From: JALZKA01 sp963754045 | GTDB taxonomy: Bacteria > Actinomycetota > Thermoleophilia > Solirubrobacterales > 70-9 | Assembly: GCA_963754045.1 (NCBI GenBank) | Contig: CAVWEN010000002.1 | Location: forward strand, 124,001 to 188,000 | Reading direction: 5' to 3' | Length of the DNA stretch: 64,000 nucleotides | In this document: piece by piece, positions 1 through 8,245 of the stretch | Layout: each line of letters opens with the position of its first letter | How positions within the stretch are numbered: the first letter of the stretch is position 1 | Made by a program: the position numbers and the translations under genes | The notes under the pieces: generated by a model | What the model was told of the DNA's origin: nothing | What the model saw: only the letters and a program-made list of their open reading frames with translations | Databases searched by the model: none

Positions 1-779
1 ATCTGGATCGGAAGAGCGGAGAAGGTGCCATCGAAGAGGCTGGTGCTCGCGGTCGTCGCGAAGGCGGTGGCTCCGACGACGATGAGTGGAGCCGTCTCAC
101 CAATCGCCCGTGAAAGCGCGAGGATCGTTCCTGTTGCGATGCCTGGAACGGCCGCCGGCAGCACCTGCTTCCAGATCGTCTGCCACTTGGTCGCGCCGAG
201 CGCCATTGAGCCCTCCCGAATCGAGGGGGGTACGGCGCGGATCGCCTCACGCCCGGCGACGATCACGACCGGCAATACGAGCAGTCCCAGCGTCAGCCCA
301 CCGGCGACCACCACTGCGCCGAGGCTGAGTGGCCCGCGCACAAGAAAGGCCAGACCGAGGACGCCGTAGACGATCGACGGGACCGCGGCGAGGTTTTGGA
401 TGTTGATCTCAACGAAACGGTTGAACCAGCGTTCACGGTTGGCGTACTCCTCGAGGTAGATCGCGCTCGCCACCCCGACCGGAATGATGAAGGCGGCGCA
501 GACACCCATGAGATAGAGCGTTCCGGTGATCGCCGGGGCGATACCCGAGCTCGACGGATCCACGCGCGACGGCGTATCCGTGAGGAATTGACCGCTCAGC
601 GACCCGGCGCCGTCGAGCAGTACTTCAAGGACGAGGACGACGACGGTAAGCAGCGCGAGCCCGAGGCCGGATAACAGGGCGGCAGCGAAACCGATCTCCT
701 TGAGCTGGGTGGCACGATCGCGGCGGAACGCGGTTCCAGGCATCAGAACAGCGGCGGTGTCGGCCGGAGGGGGCGTCAC
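1..779 (-). CDS. pstA: Phosphate ABC transporter permease PstA (3' end beyond window)
   Basis: Inner-membrane permease subunit that forms the phosphate channel with PstC. The reading frame runs leftward off the window, so the C-terminus is missing. Translation shows several hydrophobic helices and the permease EAA-type loop (GATKWQTIWKQVLPAAVPGI), followed by SRAIGETAPLIVVGA. A GTG at 779 overlaps the pstC stop as GTGA and is my preferred start; an ATG at 743 is in the same frame. Last visible gene of the regulator-pstS-pstC-pstA run; the ATPase pstB would be expected just outside the window. Confidence 0.93.
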   Translation of the reverse strand, partial: MTPPPADTAAVLMPGTAFRRDRATQLKEIGFAAALLSGLGLALLTVVVLVLEVLLDGAGSLSGQFLTDTPSRVDPSSSGIAPAITGTLYLMGVCAAFIIPVGVASAIYLEEYANRERWFNRFVEINIQNLAAVPSIVYGVLGLAFLVRGPLSLGAVVVAGGLTLGLLVLPVVIVAGREAIRAVPPSIREGSMALGATKWQTIWKQVLPAAVPGIATGTILALSRAIGETAPLIVVGATAFATTASTSLFDGTFSALPIQ

Positions 780-1717
780 TCGTATACCTCGCGGTACCGG
801 CGCACGAAGCGGATGGCGATCGTGTTCATCAGAAGGGTGAGCGCGAACAGCATCAGCCCGCAGGCGAAGATCGACTGATAGCCGATCGAGCCCGCTGGGT
901 TGTCACCGTCGGCCGTTGCCCCCATGAAGGTGGTGATCGTCGCGAAGCCCTCGGTTGGGTTGAATCCGAAGTTGGGCTGGAGGCCGGCCGCGAGCAGCAC
1001 GATCATCGTCTCGCCGACACCGCGGGAGATCCCGAGCACGGTCGCGGCGACGATGCCGGAGATCGCGGCCGGGAACACGACCTTGGTGGCAACCTGACGC
1101 CTGGTCGCGCCCATGCCATAGGCGCCCTCGCGGAGACCCTGCGGCACGGCGCGCATCGCGTCCTCGGAGATCGACGCGATCGTCGGCACGATCATGATCC
1201 CCATCACGAGGCCGGCAGAGAGCGCGTTGAAGATGCTCACCTGAAGGCCGAGCGCCTGCAGGATCTCGGGCGTCACGAAGACCAGCGCGAAGTAGCCGAA
1301 GACGACGGTCGGAACGCCAACGAGGATCTCGAGGATGGGCTTGACGATCTTGCGAACCCTCGGCGTTGCGTACTCCGACAGATATACGGCCGATGCCAGC
1401 CCGATCGGAACGGCGACGAGGATCGCGATACCCGTGATCAGGAACGTCCCGTTCAGCAGTTGCCAGATCCCGAACTTGGGGTCGGCGAAGAGCGGATTCC
1501 AGGCGTCATCGGTGAAGAAGGCAGACCCGACCTCCTGAAAAAACGGGATCGACTCGGCTAGCAACGCGATGAGGATCCCAATCGTCGTGAGGACCGAGAT
1601 CGATGCCGCCATGAAGAGCAGCGCACGGATGAACTCCTCGCCCCAACGACGGCGCTTGACGCCGAGAGGGGTCCACCCTCCCGGCGTCGCACCTTGCGCC
1701 TGTGTCCGGGCCTCCAT
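776..1717 (-). CDS. pstC: Phosphate ABC transporter permease PstC
   Basis: Second permease of the high-affinity phosphate uptake system (313 aa, normal length). After a polar N-terminus of about 30 residues there are six predicted membrane segments; the cytoplasmic ATPase-contact loop reads GATRRQVATKVVFPAAISGI and is followed by SRGVGETMIVLLAAG, a signature of PstC/PstA. It lies 39 bp after pstS and overlaps pstA by 4 bp, so the three are cotranscribed and presumably translationally coupled. Confidence 0.95.
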   Translation of the reverse strand: MEARTQAQGATPGGWTPLGVKRRRWGEEFIRALLFMAASISVLTTIGILIALLAESIPFFQEVGSAFFTDDAWNPLFADPKFGIWQLLNGTFLITGIAILVAVPIGLASAVYLSEYATPRVRKIVKPILEILVGVPTVVFGYFALVFVTPEILQALGLQVSIFNALSAGLVMGIMIVPTIASISEDAMRAVPQGLREGAYGMGATRRQVATKVVFPAAISGIVAATVLGISRGVGETMIVLLAAGLQPNFGFNPTEGFATITTFMGATADGDNPAGSIGYQSIFACGLMLFALTLLMNTIAIRFVRRYREVYE

Positions 1718-1756
1718 CGTGATCTCTCGTGTCGGCTTCGGCCGGGATGACCCCGA

Positions 1757-2710
1757 TTAGCCGAGCGCGCCCTTCAGGGTGGTGCTCGCCTCACCGGCCT
1801 GCGTCTCGTTCATCGGGACGATCAGCGCGGCCTCGGCGATTGCCTGGTTGTTGTCGACCACGTACTGGACAAACTGGGCGGTGGCCGCTTCGGCCAGCCG
1901 CGCGTTGCTCGGGTACATGAACAGTGGCCTCGACAGTGGGGCGTAATCGCCGCCCTGAATCGTCTCGGCGCTCGGCTCGACGCAGCCATCACCCGAGTCG
2001 ACGGAGACCAGGTTGAGCGCGTCGGCGTTCTGCTCGTAGTAGGAGAACCCGAAGTACGCGAGACCACCTTGGTCGCCGGACACCCCGGTGACGAGTTGGT
2101 TGTCATCCTCGGACGCTTGGTAATCGGCGCGGCTCTTGCCTTCTTCGCCGTTGATCTCCTCGGTGAAGAACTCGAACGTCCCGGAGTCGGTTCCGGGCCC
2201 GTAGAGGCTCACGTCGACGTCAGGCAACGGCTCGCCGGTCTCGGCGTCCTCGCCCAGGTCGGAGAAGCTCGTGACGGTCTCATCGGACCACAACCGTGCG
2301 AGCTGGTCGGTCGTAAGGCACGAGATCTCAACCGCCGGGTTGGTCACGATCGCGATGCCGTCGTTGGCCACCTGCAGCTCGGTGTACTCGACCCCGGCCT
2401 TCTCGCAGACGGGCACCTCCTCCTTCTCGTCGATCGGACGCGAGGCCGTCGAGATATCGGTCTCGTCGCCACAGAACTTCTCGAAGCCGCCACCCGTGCC
2501 GGAACCGGCCACCGAGACGTTGACGTCCGAGTTCTGATCGTTGAACAGCTCTGCCGCCGCTTCGGCGAATGGCTGAACGGTGCTCGAGCCGTCGATCGAG
2601 ATGCCTCCGCCTCCGCCTCCTCCGTCTTCTTCGTTATCGCCACACGCCGCAATGCCGGTGGCCAGCAACCCGCTGGCGCAGACTGCGAGCAGCCACTTGC
2701 GTGAGTTCAC
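1757..2710 (-). CDS. pstS: Phosphate-binding lipoprotein PstS
   Basis: Extracytoplasmic phosphate receptor (317 aa). The GTG at 2710 is chosen because AAGGAG stands 6 bases upstream and because it begins a textbook lipoprotein signal: MNSRKW, hydrophobic stretch, then lipobox GIAAC. A glycine-rich linker (six Gly) follows the Asp/Glu-rich start of the mature chain. Phosphate-ligand loops are visible as DGSSTVQP, GSGTGGG, STASRP and TDSGTFEFF. A longer frame starting at 2815 would bury the signal peptide and is rejected. Transcription probably responds to phosphate through the element at 2843-2864. Confidence 0.95.
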   Translation of the reverse strand: MNSRKWLLAVCASGLLATGIAACGDNEEDGGGGGGGISIDGSSTVQPFAEAAAELFNDQNSDVNVSVAGSGTGGGFEKFCGDETDISTASRPIDEKEEVPVCEKAGVEYTELQVANDGIAIVTNPAVEISCLTTDQLARLWSDETVTSFSDLGEDAETGEPLPDVDVSLYGPGTDSGTFEFFTEEINGEEGKSRADYQASEDDNQLVTGVSGDQGGLAYFGFSYYEQNADALNLVSVDSGDGCVEPSAETIQGGDYAPLSRPLFMYPSNARLAEAATAQFVQYVVDNNQAIAEAALIVPMNETQAGEASTTLKGALG

Positions 2711-2780
2711 TTTTCGACTCCTTGTGTAGTCATCGTGGGTTCGCCGGGGGCACCGATGTAGGCGCGGACGGGCGCGAGAT

Positions 2781-2802
2781 GCCTCCGGGCATAACCGGAG
2801 GC
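2781..2802 (-). other. Perfect stem-loop in the pstS leader
   Basis: GCCTCCGG and CCGGAGGC form an 8-bp perfect stem with a 6-base loop, about 70 bases before the pstS start. No T-run follows on either strand, so it is not a classical terminator; it may stabilise or attenuate the pst mRNA. Function is inferred only. Confidence 0.4.
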
Positions 2803-2842
2803 TGGCAGCGGTCACCGCGAATCCTGTTACGGGCTTGGGGCC

Positions 2843-2864
2843 AAGCTGTGAAAAGGGTGTGAAC
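2843..2864 (-). promoter_or_regulatory. Pho-box-like direct repeat upstream of pstS
   Basis: On the minus strand two 11-base units stand head to tail, GTTCACACCCT then TTTCACAGCTT. Actinobacterial PhoP boxes are 11-nt direct repeats built on GTTCACC, so the spacing and core match. A possible -10 (TAACAG) lies about 17 bases downstream. The PhoB-like regulator encoded immediately upstream is the obvious ligand. Site assignment is by eye. Confidence 0.6.
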
Positions 2865-2902
2865 GGAGGCAGGAAACGGCCTGCCGGTGTGTCTGAGCCG
2901 GA

Positions 2903-3715
2903 CTAAAGCTCCAACTCGGCGAGCTCGTCGGCGAGCGGGGTATCCGCTGCCGCGGCGGCCGCAGCCTCGGCTGGCGAGGGTGCAACGGTCGAGTCCAAGC
3001 CCTCAGGCTCGAAGCGGTAGCCGACGCCGAAGTGGGTGTGGATGTAGTTCCAGCCGTGCGAGCGCTTCTGGAGCTTCGCGCGCAGCTTGCGAACGAAGAC
3101 GTCCACCGAGCGATCGCCGTGCGCCATCGCGTAGCCCCAGACCCGCTGGTAGATCTCCTCGCGCTCGAGGACCTTGCCCTCGGCCTCGGCGAGGATCTGG
3201 AGGAGCTCGAACTCGCGACGCGTCAGCTCGACGCTGCGGCCGGAGACGAAGGCCTGGAATTGGTCCGGCCGGATCTCCAGCTCCGCTGCGACGACCGGGC
3301 CGGCATCAATCCGCGGCTGGCCGCGTCGGCGGCGGCGCACGACCGCCTCGATTCGGGCCATCACCTCTTCGGGGTGGGAGGGCTTGTTGACCCAGTCATC
3401 GGCCCCCAGTCGAAGGCCACGCACGCGCTGCGCGACCGTCGAGTTGTGGGTGCAGACGATCACGCCCAGGTCGGGCAACATGCCACAGGCGTGTTCGAGG
3501 AACTCCCAGCCCATCGGGCCGAGAACCGCGAGGTCCACCACGAGGGCATTCAGCTTCATCGCGACGAGCTCCTCCGGCGGGACGGTGCTCGAGACCACGC
3601 GGTACTCCCACCCCGCGGCCTCTAGGCGCTTGGTGAGAACTCGGACGAAACCGGAATCGGTGTCGATCACCGCAAGCCGGACTGTGCCACCTTGAGAGTT
3701 CATCATCCTCGCCAC
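2903..3715 (-). CDS. PhoB/OmpR-type response regulator
   Basis: Two-component response regulator, up to 270 aa. The receiver domain (about residues 12-125) keeps the acidic pair D18/D20, the phosphoacceptor D61 (LVVDLAVLGP) and the switch Lys111 (VNKPSHP). A winged-helix DNA-binding domain follows (about 140-240: LTRREFELLQ, DRSVDVFVRKLRAKL, GVGYRFEP), then an Ala-rich tail. Three closely spaced starts exist (GTG 3715, ATG 3706, ATG 3703). Location directly upstream of pstS suggests phosphate control. No histidine kinase is present in the window. Confidence 0.88.
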   Translation of the reverse strand: MARMMNSQGGTVRLAVIDTDSGFVRVLTKRLEAAGWEYRVVSSTVPPEELVAMKLNALVVDLAVLGPMGWEFLEHACGMLPDLGVIVCTHNSTVAQRVRGLRLGADDWVNKPSHPEEVMARIEAVVRRRRRGQPRIDAGPVVAAELEIRPDQFQAFVSGRSVELTRREFELLQILAEAEGKVLEREEIYQRVWGYAMAHGDRSVDVFVRKLRAKLQKRSHGWNYIHTHFGVGYRFEPEGLDSTVAPSPAEAAAAAAADTPLADELAELEL

Positions 3716-3792
3716 GGATGGTAGGGGTCCTAAACGCCGACAACCGGCGGCGTAACTGAATGTTCACAAGGGATTTTGGGGAATCCCCCCCG

Positions 3793-4608
3793 CTAGCTGA
3801 TTGCGCCAGTCGCCGCGAGCACCAGGACCGCGATGCCGAGCGGGATCCGGTAGGCGATGAAAACCGTCAGCGAGTGGGTCGCCAGGTAGCGGAGCAACCA
3901 GGCGATCGCCGCGTAGCCCGAGATGAAGGCGACCACCGTCGCGATCACCGTTGCGCTGGCCGAGGCGCCGTCGCCGTCGCCGAGCTCGCGCAGCTCGAAT
4001 AGTCCGCTCAGGACTACGGCGGGCACAGACAGCAGAAACGCGTACCGGGCCGCGGCCGCGCGATCGAAGCCCAGGAGTAGTCCGGCCGAAATCGTCGCGC
4101 CCGAGCGGGAGATGCCCGGAACCAACGCGAGTGCCTGCGCGAGGCCGACACCGAAGCCGTCGCGGCCGTTGATGTCCGTGATCTCGCGATCGCGCTTGCC
4201 CACACGGTCGGCAAGGAGCATCACGAACGAGAACAGGATCAGGGCGGAGCCGATCAGATACAGGTCACGGGCGCCCGATTCGATCTGGTCGCTGAACGCG
4301 AGGCCGAAGATCGAGATCGGAATCGTGCCAAGGGCGATGTACCACCCGAGCTTTGCGTCGTGGCTGCGCTCGCGCCAGGGCACCCGCAACTCCCGAAGAA
4401 ACGAAACGACGATCCGCAAGAGATCGGCACGAAAGTAGACGAGCACGGCAGCCATCGTCCCCAGCTGAATCACGGCGGTGAAGGCGGTACCCGGATCCTC
4501 CCAGCCGAGGAACGCTGGGACCACCCTGATGTGCCCGCTCGATGAGATCGGCAGGAACTCAGTCAGGCCCTGGACGAGCCCCAGAACCAGCGCTTCCAGC
4601 CATGACAT
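3793..4608 (-). CDS. uppP: Undecaprenyl-diphosphatase UppP (BacA family)
   Basis: Integral membrane phosphatase that recycles undecaprenyl diphosphate to the monophosphate carrier needed for peptidoglycan and wall-polymer synthesis; also confers bacitracin tolerance. At 271 aa it is normal length. Both active-site regions are visible: LTEFLPISSSGH near the N-terminus (residues about 16-27) and PGISRSGATI in the middle. The start is ATG 4608; a TAGTGT hexamer 9 bases upstream could be a -10 for a leaderless or nearly leaderless message. It precedes the regulator-pst run on the same strand with a 77-bp gap. Confidence 0.95.
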   Translation of the reverse strand: MSWLEALVLGLVQGLTEFLPISSSGHIRVVPAFLGWEDPGTAFTAVIQLGTMAAVLVYFRADLLRIVVSFLRELRVPWRERSHDAKLGWYIALGTIPISIFGLAFSDQIESGARDLYLIGSALILFSFVMLLADRVGKRDREITDINGRDGFGVGLAQALALVPGISRSGATISAGLLLGFDRAAAARYAFLLSVPAVVLSGLFELRELGDGDGASASATVIATVVAFISGYAAIAWLLRYLATHSLTVFIAYRIPLGIAVLVLAATGAIS

Positions 4609-4705
4609 GGAAGCGGCACACTATTCACCCGTGGCCCCCTGCGGCGGAGACCGCCGCCTCTGCCGCTTCGCATCCGGGGATGCGGCTGGGTAAAGTTCTC
4701 GCGCG

Positions 4706-4960
4706 ATGGCCCGCGCACGACGCAGCATCATCCTTCTCACCATGTCGGCGACCGTGATGCTTGCCTCCGCACCAGCTGTGTTGGCAGCCGATGGCGAGGG
4801 CCTTTACGGCCGCACGAACGACAAGGTCATCACCTTTTTCTGCTTTGGCGTTCTGGCCTTCTTTGCCGCGTTCGTGATCCTTGCCTCGATCGTCCAGGGG
4901 CGCTTGGAGGGCCGCAAGGATCGCGCCCGCGAGGACATCGAGCGCCTTCGTAAGCCTTAG
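4706..4960 (+). CDS. Small membrane protein of unknown function
   Basis: 84 aa. A signal peptide (residues 1-27, ending VLAADGEG) is followed by a short polar stretch, one transmembrane helix (about 42-62) and a basic/acidic tail (RLEGRKDRAREDIERLRKP), giving a single-pass protein with a charged cytoplasmic end. I do not recognise a family. A TAAAGT hexamer lies 9 bases before the ATG and no Shine-Dalgarno is seen. The crotonase gene begins 10 bp after the stop, so cotranscription is likely. Confidence 0.7.
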   Translation: MARARRSIILLTMSATVMLASAPAVLAADGEGLYGRTNDKVITFFCFGVLAFFAAFVILASIVQGRLEGRKDRAREDIERLRKP

Positions 4961-4969
4961 GCCCAAGCT

Positions 4970-5815
4970 TTGCCCGCCAGAACCGGACGCGAAGCGGAGG
5001 ATTCTGGCGGTGCCGGGGGTGGGGGCCCCGGCCGTATCTCCTACGAGCGCGTCGGCGCTGCCGCCGTGCTTACGATTACGCGCCCGCACCGGCGCAACGC
5101 CGTGGACGCCGCGACGGCGCTGGCGCTGCGAGAGGCGTTTGATGAGTTCGAGGGCGACGACGGAGCCCGTGCGCTTGTGCTGACCGGAGAGGGGCCCGAG
5201 GCATTCTGTGCTGGGGCTGACCTGAAGGCCTTCGCCGAGGCCGCGTCCGAGGGCATTGACGCCGACGAGTGGCTTTCGCGCTTCCCCGACGGGCCGCTGG
5301 GGTTCACCCGCCTCACACCGTCGAAGCCCACCATCGCCGCGATCTCGGGCTGGTGCCTGGCGGGGGGGCTGGAGCTCGCGCTGTGGTGCGATCTGCGCAT
5401 CGCGACCAACGAAGCCAGGCTCGGGTTCACGGAGCGACGCTTCGGGGTGCCGCTGATCGACGGCGGCACGCAGCGGCTGCCGCGCATCGTCGGCATGGGC
5501 CGGGCGCTCGAGATGATCCTTACCGGGCGCATCGTCGAAGCGGATGAAGCGCGCGACTGGGGCCTGGTCAACGAGGTCGTCCCCACCGGAAGGCATCTGG
5601 AGCGCGCCCTGGAGATGATCGAGGGCCTCGCCGCGTTCCCGCAACTGACGATGCTTTCCGATCGTCGGGCAGCGATCGAGGGCATCGGCATGACCTTCGC
5701 CGAGGGACTTGCCCACGAGGCAGAACTCGGCAAGGCCGCGCTCGAGACCGGCGCCAGGGGGGCAGCCCGTTTCGCTGGCGGCGAGGGCCGCGGCGGCGCG
5801 GGCGCGGGCGTTTAG
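4970..5815 (+). CDS. Enoyl-CoA hydratase/isomerase family protein
   Basis: Crotonase-fold enzyme acting on acyl-CoA thioesters. After a Gly-rich N-terminal tail (about 20 residues) come RNAVDAATA, the oxyanion-hole loops AFCAGADLKAF and SGWCLAGGLELALWCDLR, and GFTERRFGVPLIDGGTQRLP. The Glu in GGLEL and the Glu in FTERRFG occupy the positions of both catalytic glutamates of rat enoyl-CoA hydratase, so hydratase activity is plausible. The start is uncertain: TTG 4970 is the only reasonable initiator in frame before the fold begins. The C-terminus is Gly/Ala-rich. Confidence 0.85.
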   Translation: MPARTGREAEDSGGAGGGGPGRISYERVGAAAVLTITRPHRRNAVDAATALALREAFDEFEGDDGARALVLTGEGPEAFCAGADLKAFAEAASEGIDADEWLSRFPDGPLGFTRLTPSKPTIAAISGWCLAGGLELALWCDLRIATNEARLGFTERRFGVPLIDGGTQRLPRIVGMGRALEMILTGRIVEADEARDWGLVNEVVPTGRHLERALEMIEGLAAFPQLTMLSDRRAAIEGIGMTFAEGLAHEAELGKAALETGARGAARFAGGEGRGGAGAGV

Positions 5816-5831
5816 GCCCACGCCAGCGGCG

Positions 5832-5877
5832 CGAACGTCATTCCTTACCCCCCATAGGGCTCGAGGAATGACGTTCG
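5832..5877. terminator. Long inverted repeat between convergent genes (candidate bidirectional terminator)
   Basis: CGAACGTCATTCCT (5832-5845) and its exact complement (5864-5877) make a 14-bp perfect stem with an 18-base loop. It sits between the crotonase and the convergent znuB permease; the loop and right arm are coding sequence for the last residues of the permease. No U-run follows in either direction, so termination is inferred from position and symmetry. Confidence 0.5.
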
Positions 5878-6675
5878 GCTTAGGAGGGCCGCCACCGCGT
5901 ACGTGGCTACAGCCGCCAGGGCAACCGCAGCGCCTGCTGCGATCTCCAGGTAGTGGCTCGTGTAGATGCCAGCCACTCCAGCAACCGCGGCGAGCGCGAT
6001 GGATAGCGTCAGGGCTGCCGATAGGCGGTCGCTCACTCGCAGCGCCGCGGCCCCGGGCGCGATCAGCAGGGCGACGACGAGAAGGTTGCCCAGGGCTTGA
6101 ACAGCAACCAGCGTGGTCGTCGCCAGCGCGGCCAGCAGCGCGAGATCCGCTGCGCGCGTTGCGGCGCCGAGGCTCCGCGCCGCGACCGGATCGAAGCCCG
6201 TGAGGGTGAGCGGTCGGCGCAGCGCGAGCAGCCCGACGCCGATCAGGATCACGAGCCCGCCTGACGCCGCGAGGTCGGCCCCGGAGACCCCAAGCGGATC
6301 GCCGAACAGCACCTCGTCGAGCCGGGCCGGGACGTCGGGGCTCGTCGCGAGGAGCGCGCCAAGGCCAAGCCCCGTTGTGACGACTATTGCCACGGCGGTG
6401 TCGGAGCCGATTGCCGGCGCCCGGCTTGCGATCGCGACCGCGACGGTCGCTGCCGCCAGTCCGGCGAACGCCCCGAACAGGAGCGGAAACCCCACCAATG
6501 ACGCGAGCACCAGGCCGGGCAGGGCAGCGTGCGCGACCGACTCCGCCGCGTAGCCCTGGCGATAGAGGACAAGCCAGACGCCGAGCGGTCCGCACACGAT
6601 GCTCAACAGCAACAGCTCGGCGAGTCCACGCCGGGCGATCTCGCCGGCGAGGGGGTCTGTCAGCCAGTCGAGCAC
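5845..6675 (-). CDS. Metal (zinc/manganese) ABC transporter permease, ABC-3 family
   Basis: 276 aa membrane permease with about eight hydrophobic helices. ABC-3 hallmarks include the N-terminal GPLGVWLVLYRQGYAAESVA segment and a central LTGFDPVAARSLG cytoplasmic loop that contacts the ATPase. GTG 6675 is chosen because it lies 11 bases beyond the ATPase stop; a longer frame to 6828 would overlap the ATPase gene and begins with non-membrane Arg-rich sequence. It is the last gene of the znuA-zur-znuB-znuC-znuB run, so the transporter probably has two different permeases. Confidence 0.88.
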   Translation of the reverse strand: MLDWLTDPLAGEIARRGLAELLLLSIVCGPLGVWLVLYRQGYAAESVAHAALPGLVLASLVGFPLLFGAFAGLAAATVAVAIASRAPAIGSDTAVAIVVTTGLGLGALLATSPDVPARLDEVLFGDPLGVSGADLAASGGLVILIGVGLLALRRPLTLTGFDPVAARSLGAATRAADLALLAALATTTLVAVQALGNLLVVALLIAPGAAALRVSDRLSAALTLSIALAAVAGVAGIYTSHYLEIAAGAAVALAAVATYAVAALLSRTSFLEPYGG

Positions 6676-6686
6676 CGGATCGGTCC

Positions 6687-7427
6687 CTAGTGCTCGTGGT
6701 GCTGGACGACCACCGCGCGGCCGCCGCCGGGCAGCTCGATCAACTCGCCGCCGTAGGTGCGCTCCAACACCTGGGCGGTCAACGCCTGAGCGGGGGGCCC
6801 GAAGGCGACCTGCTCCCGGTTGATGCACAGCACGCGATCGGCATCTCGCGCCTGGTGGATGTCGTGGGTCGCCAAGAGGATGCCGCTGCCCTGCGACCTC
6901 AACTCGGCGAGAAGCCGGTGCAACCGCTCCTCGGAAGGGCGGTCCAGCCCGGAGTACGGCTCGTCGAGCAGCAGAATCCGAGCGCCACGTGCCAGCGCCC
7001 TTGCAATGAGCACCCGCTGTCGCTGCCCGCCGGATAGGGCGCCGAAGCGCTTCGAGGCCTGGCTCCCCATGCCGACCCGATCCAGGGATTCCCTCGCGGC
7101 GCCGAGCTCGCGCGCGCCGAGGCGCCTGTACCAGGGCACCGATGCATACGTACCCATCGCTGCGACGTCGAGCGCACTCACCGGAAAGTCCAGACGTGAG
7201 CGCTCCGACTGCGGTACGTAGGCGATGCCCTCGTTCGTGCTCACCTCTCCCGCTCGCTGGGGCAGCTCGCCGAGCAGCGCCCGAAAGAGTGTCGTCTTGC
7301 CGCCCCCGTTCGGCCCGAGGACCGCGATCGTCTCACCGGCGGCCAGGTCGAACGTGAACCGGGTGATCGCGTCGCCGGAGCCGTAACCACCCGCTAGGTC
7401 GTTCACAGTCAGCAACGGCGAGCTCAT
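6687..7427 (-). CDS. znuC: Metal ABC transporter ATP-binding protein (ZnuC-like)
   Basis: Cytoplasmic ATPase that powers metal import, 246 aa. Walker A GPNGGGKTT, Q-loop VPQSE, signature LSGGQRQRV and Walker B ILLLDEP followed by the switch His (LLATHD) are all intact. The C-terminus ends HHEH. ATGA overlap with the upstream permease shows tight coupling. Substrate (zinc most likely) is inferred from the binding protein and the Fur-type regulator in the same operon. Confidence 0.92.
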   Translation of the reverse strand: MSSPLLTVNDLAGGYGSGDAITRFTFDLAAGETIAVLGPNGGGKTTLFRALLGELPQRAGEVSTNEGIAYVPQSERSRLDFPVSALDVAAMGTYASVPWYRRLGARELGAARESLDRVGMGSQASKRFGALSGGQRQRVLIARALARGARILLLDEPYSGLDRPSEERLHRLLAELRSQGSGILLATHDIHQARDADRVLCINREQVAFGPPAQALTAQVLERTYGGELIELPGGGRAVVVQHHEH

Positions 7428-8245
7428 GCTGGTCGCATCCGGCGCAAGGCCATTGCGACGAGGAAGACGGCGCCCGCCAGCACCGCGATGGCGGCGCCCG
7501 CCGGCACGTCGAGCTCGTACGCCAGCCAGAGCCCGCCGATCCCGTCGACGAGCGCGAGCGACCCGGCGAGCAACTCCAGCTCACCAAGGCTGCGGGCGAA
7601 CAGCCTGGCGGTCGCGGCGGGAACCACTAGCAGCGCGGGGACCAGCAGAGCGCCGACCGCGTCAAGGGCTGCGACCGCGGCGACGGCGATCGCAACGGCG
7701 AGGGCGGCGTCGGCGAACTCGAATCGCAGATTCACGGTACGAGCCGAGGAACCGTCGAAGCCAGCCGCCAGCCACCGGCGCCTGCATACGGCGGCGATCG
7801 CAAGGCCTGCCACGAGGGCGGCGGCCGTGAACGCCAGCTCCTCGCCGCCGATTGCGAGCACGCTGCCGAAGAGGAGCCGATCGATCCCGGCGCCGGACTC
7901 GTACACGTCGCTGGCCAAAACCACGCCAAGCGCGAGAGCGGCGACCAGCATGAGTGCCGTCACGGCGTCCTGTCCCACCCTCCCGCCGCGGCCGAGGCGG
8001 GAGTGCACAATTGCAAAGCCGCCCCCAGCGCCGAGCGCGGCCAGGGCGGGTGGGATTCCGACCGGCCCCGCGACGACCAAGCCCGGGAACGCGGCGCTTC
8101 CTACCGCGTGCGCGTAGAACGCGCGGCGGCGCAGGACGATCTGCGCGCCGAGCACGCCGGCGAGCGGGGCCAACAGCGCGATCTCGGCGGCTGCTCGTTG
8201 CATGAATTCCAATCCGAACGGGCCAGGCACGACGCTCACGCGCAC
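7424..8245 (-). CDS. znuB: Metal ABC transporter permease, ABC-3 family
   Basis: About 273 aa, seven to eight hydrophobic segments; the N-terminal LRRRAFYAHAVGSAAFPGL matches the ABC-3 pattern where the helix kinks around A/S-rich residues. Paralogous to the permease at 5845-6675 but clearly divergent. Two in-frame GTG codons compete: 8245, and 8239 which overlaps the zur stop as GTGA; the latter is the more typical coupling arrangement. Confidence 0.87.
   Translation of the reverse strand: MRVSVVPGPFGLEFMQRAAAEIALLAPLAGVLGAQIVLRRRAFYAHAVGSAAFPGLVVAGPVGIPPALAALGAGGGFAIVHSRLGRGGRVGQDAVTALMLVAALALGVVLASDVYESGAGIDRLLFGSVLAIGGEELAFTAAALVAGLAIAAVCRRRWLAAGFDGSSARTVNLRFEFADAALAVAIAVAAVAALDAVGALLVPALLVVPAATARLFARSLGELELLAGSLALVDGIGGLWLAYELDVPAGAAIAVLAGAVFLVAMALRRMRPA

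Noticed and set aside
2069..2704. 211-codon plus-strand frame over pstS
   Set aside because: pstS on the minus strand is certain; the antisense product shows no known domain.
3755..3775. Second Pho box before the response regulator
   Set aside because: Only one TGTTCAC half is present; the adjacent 11-base unit does not match, so it was not called.
4625..6595. 656-codon minus-strand frame over the crotonase and znuB genes
   Set aside because: Product is Arg/Gly-rich without domains and covers genes with strong motif support on both strands.
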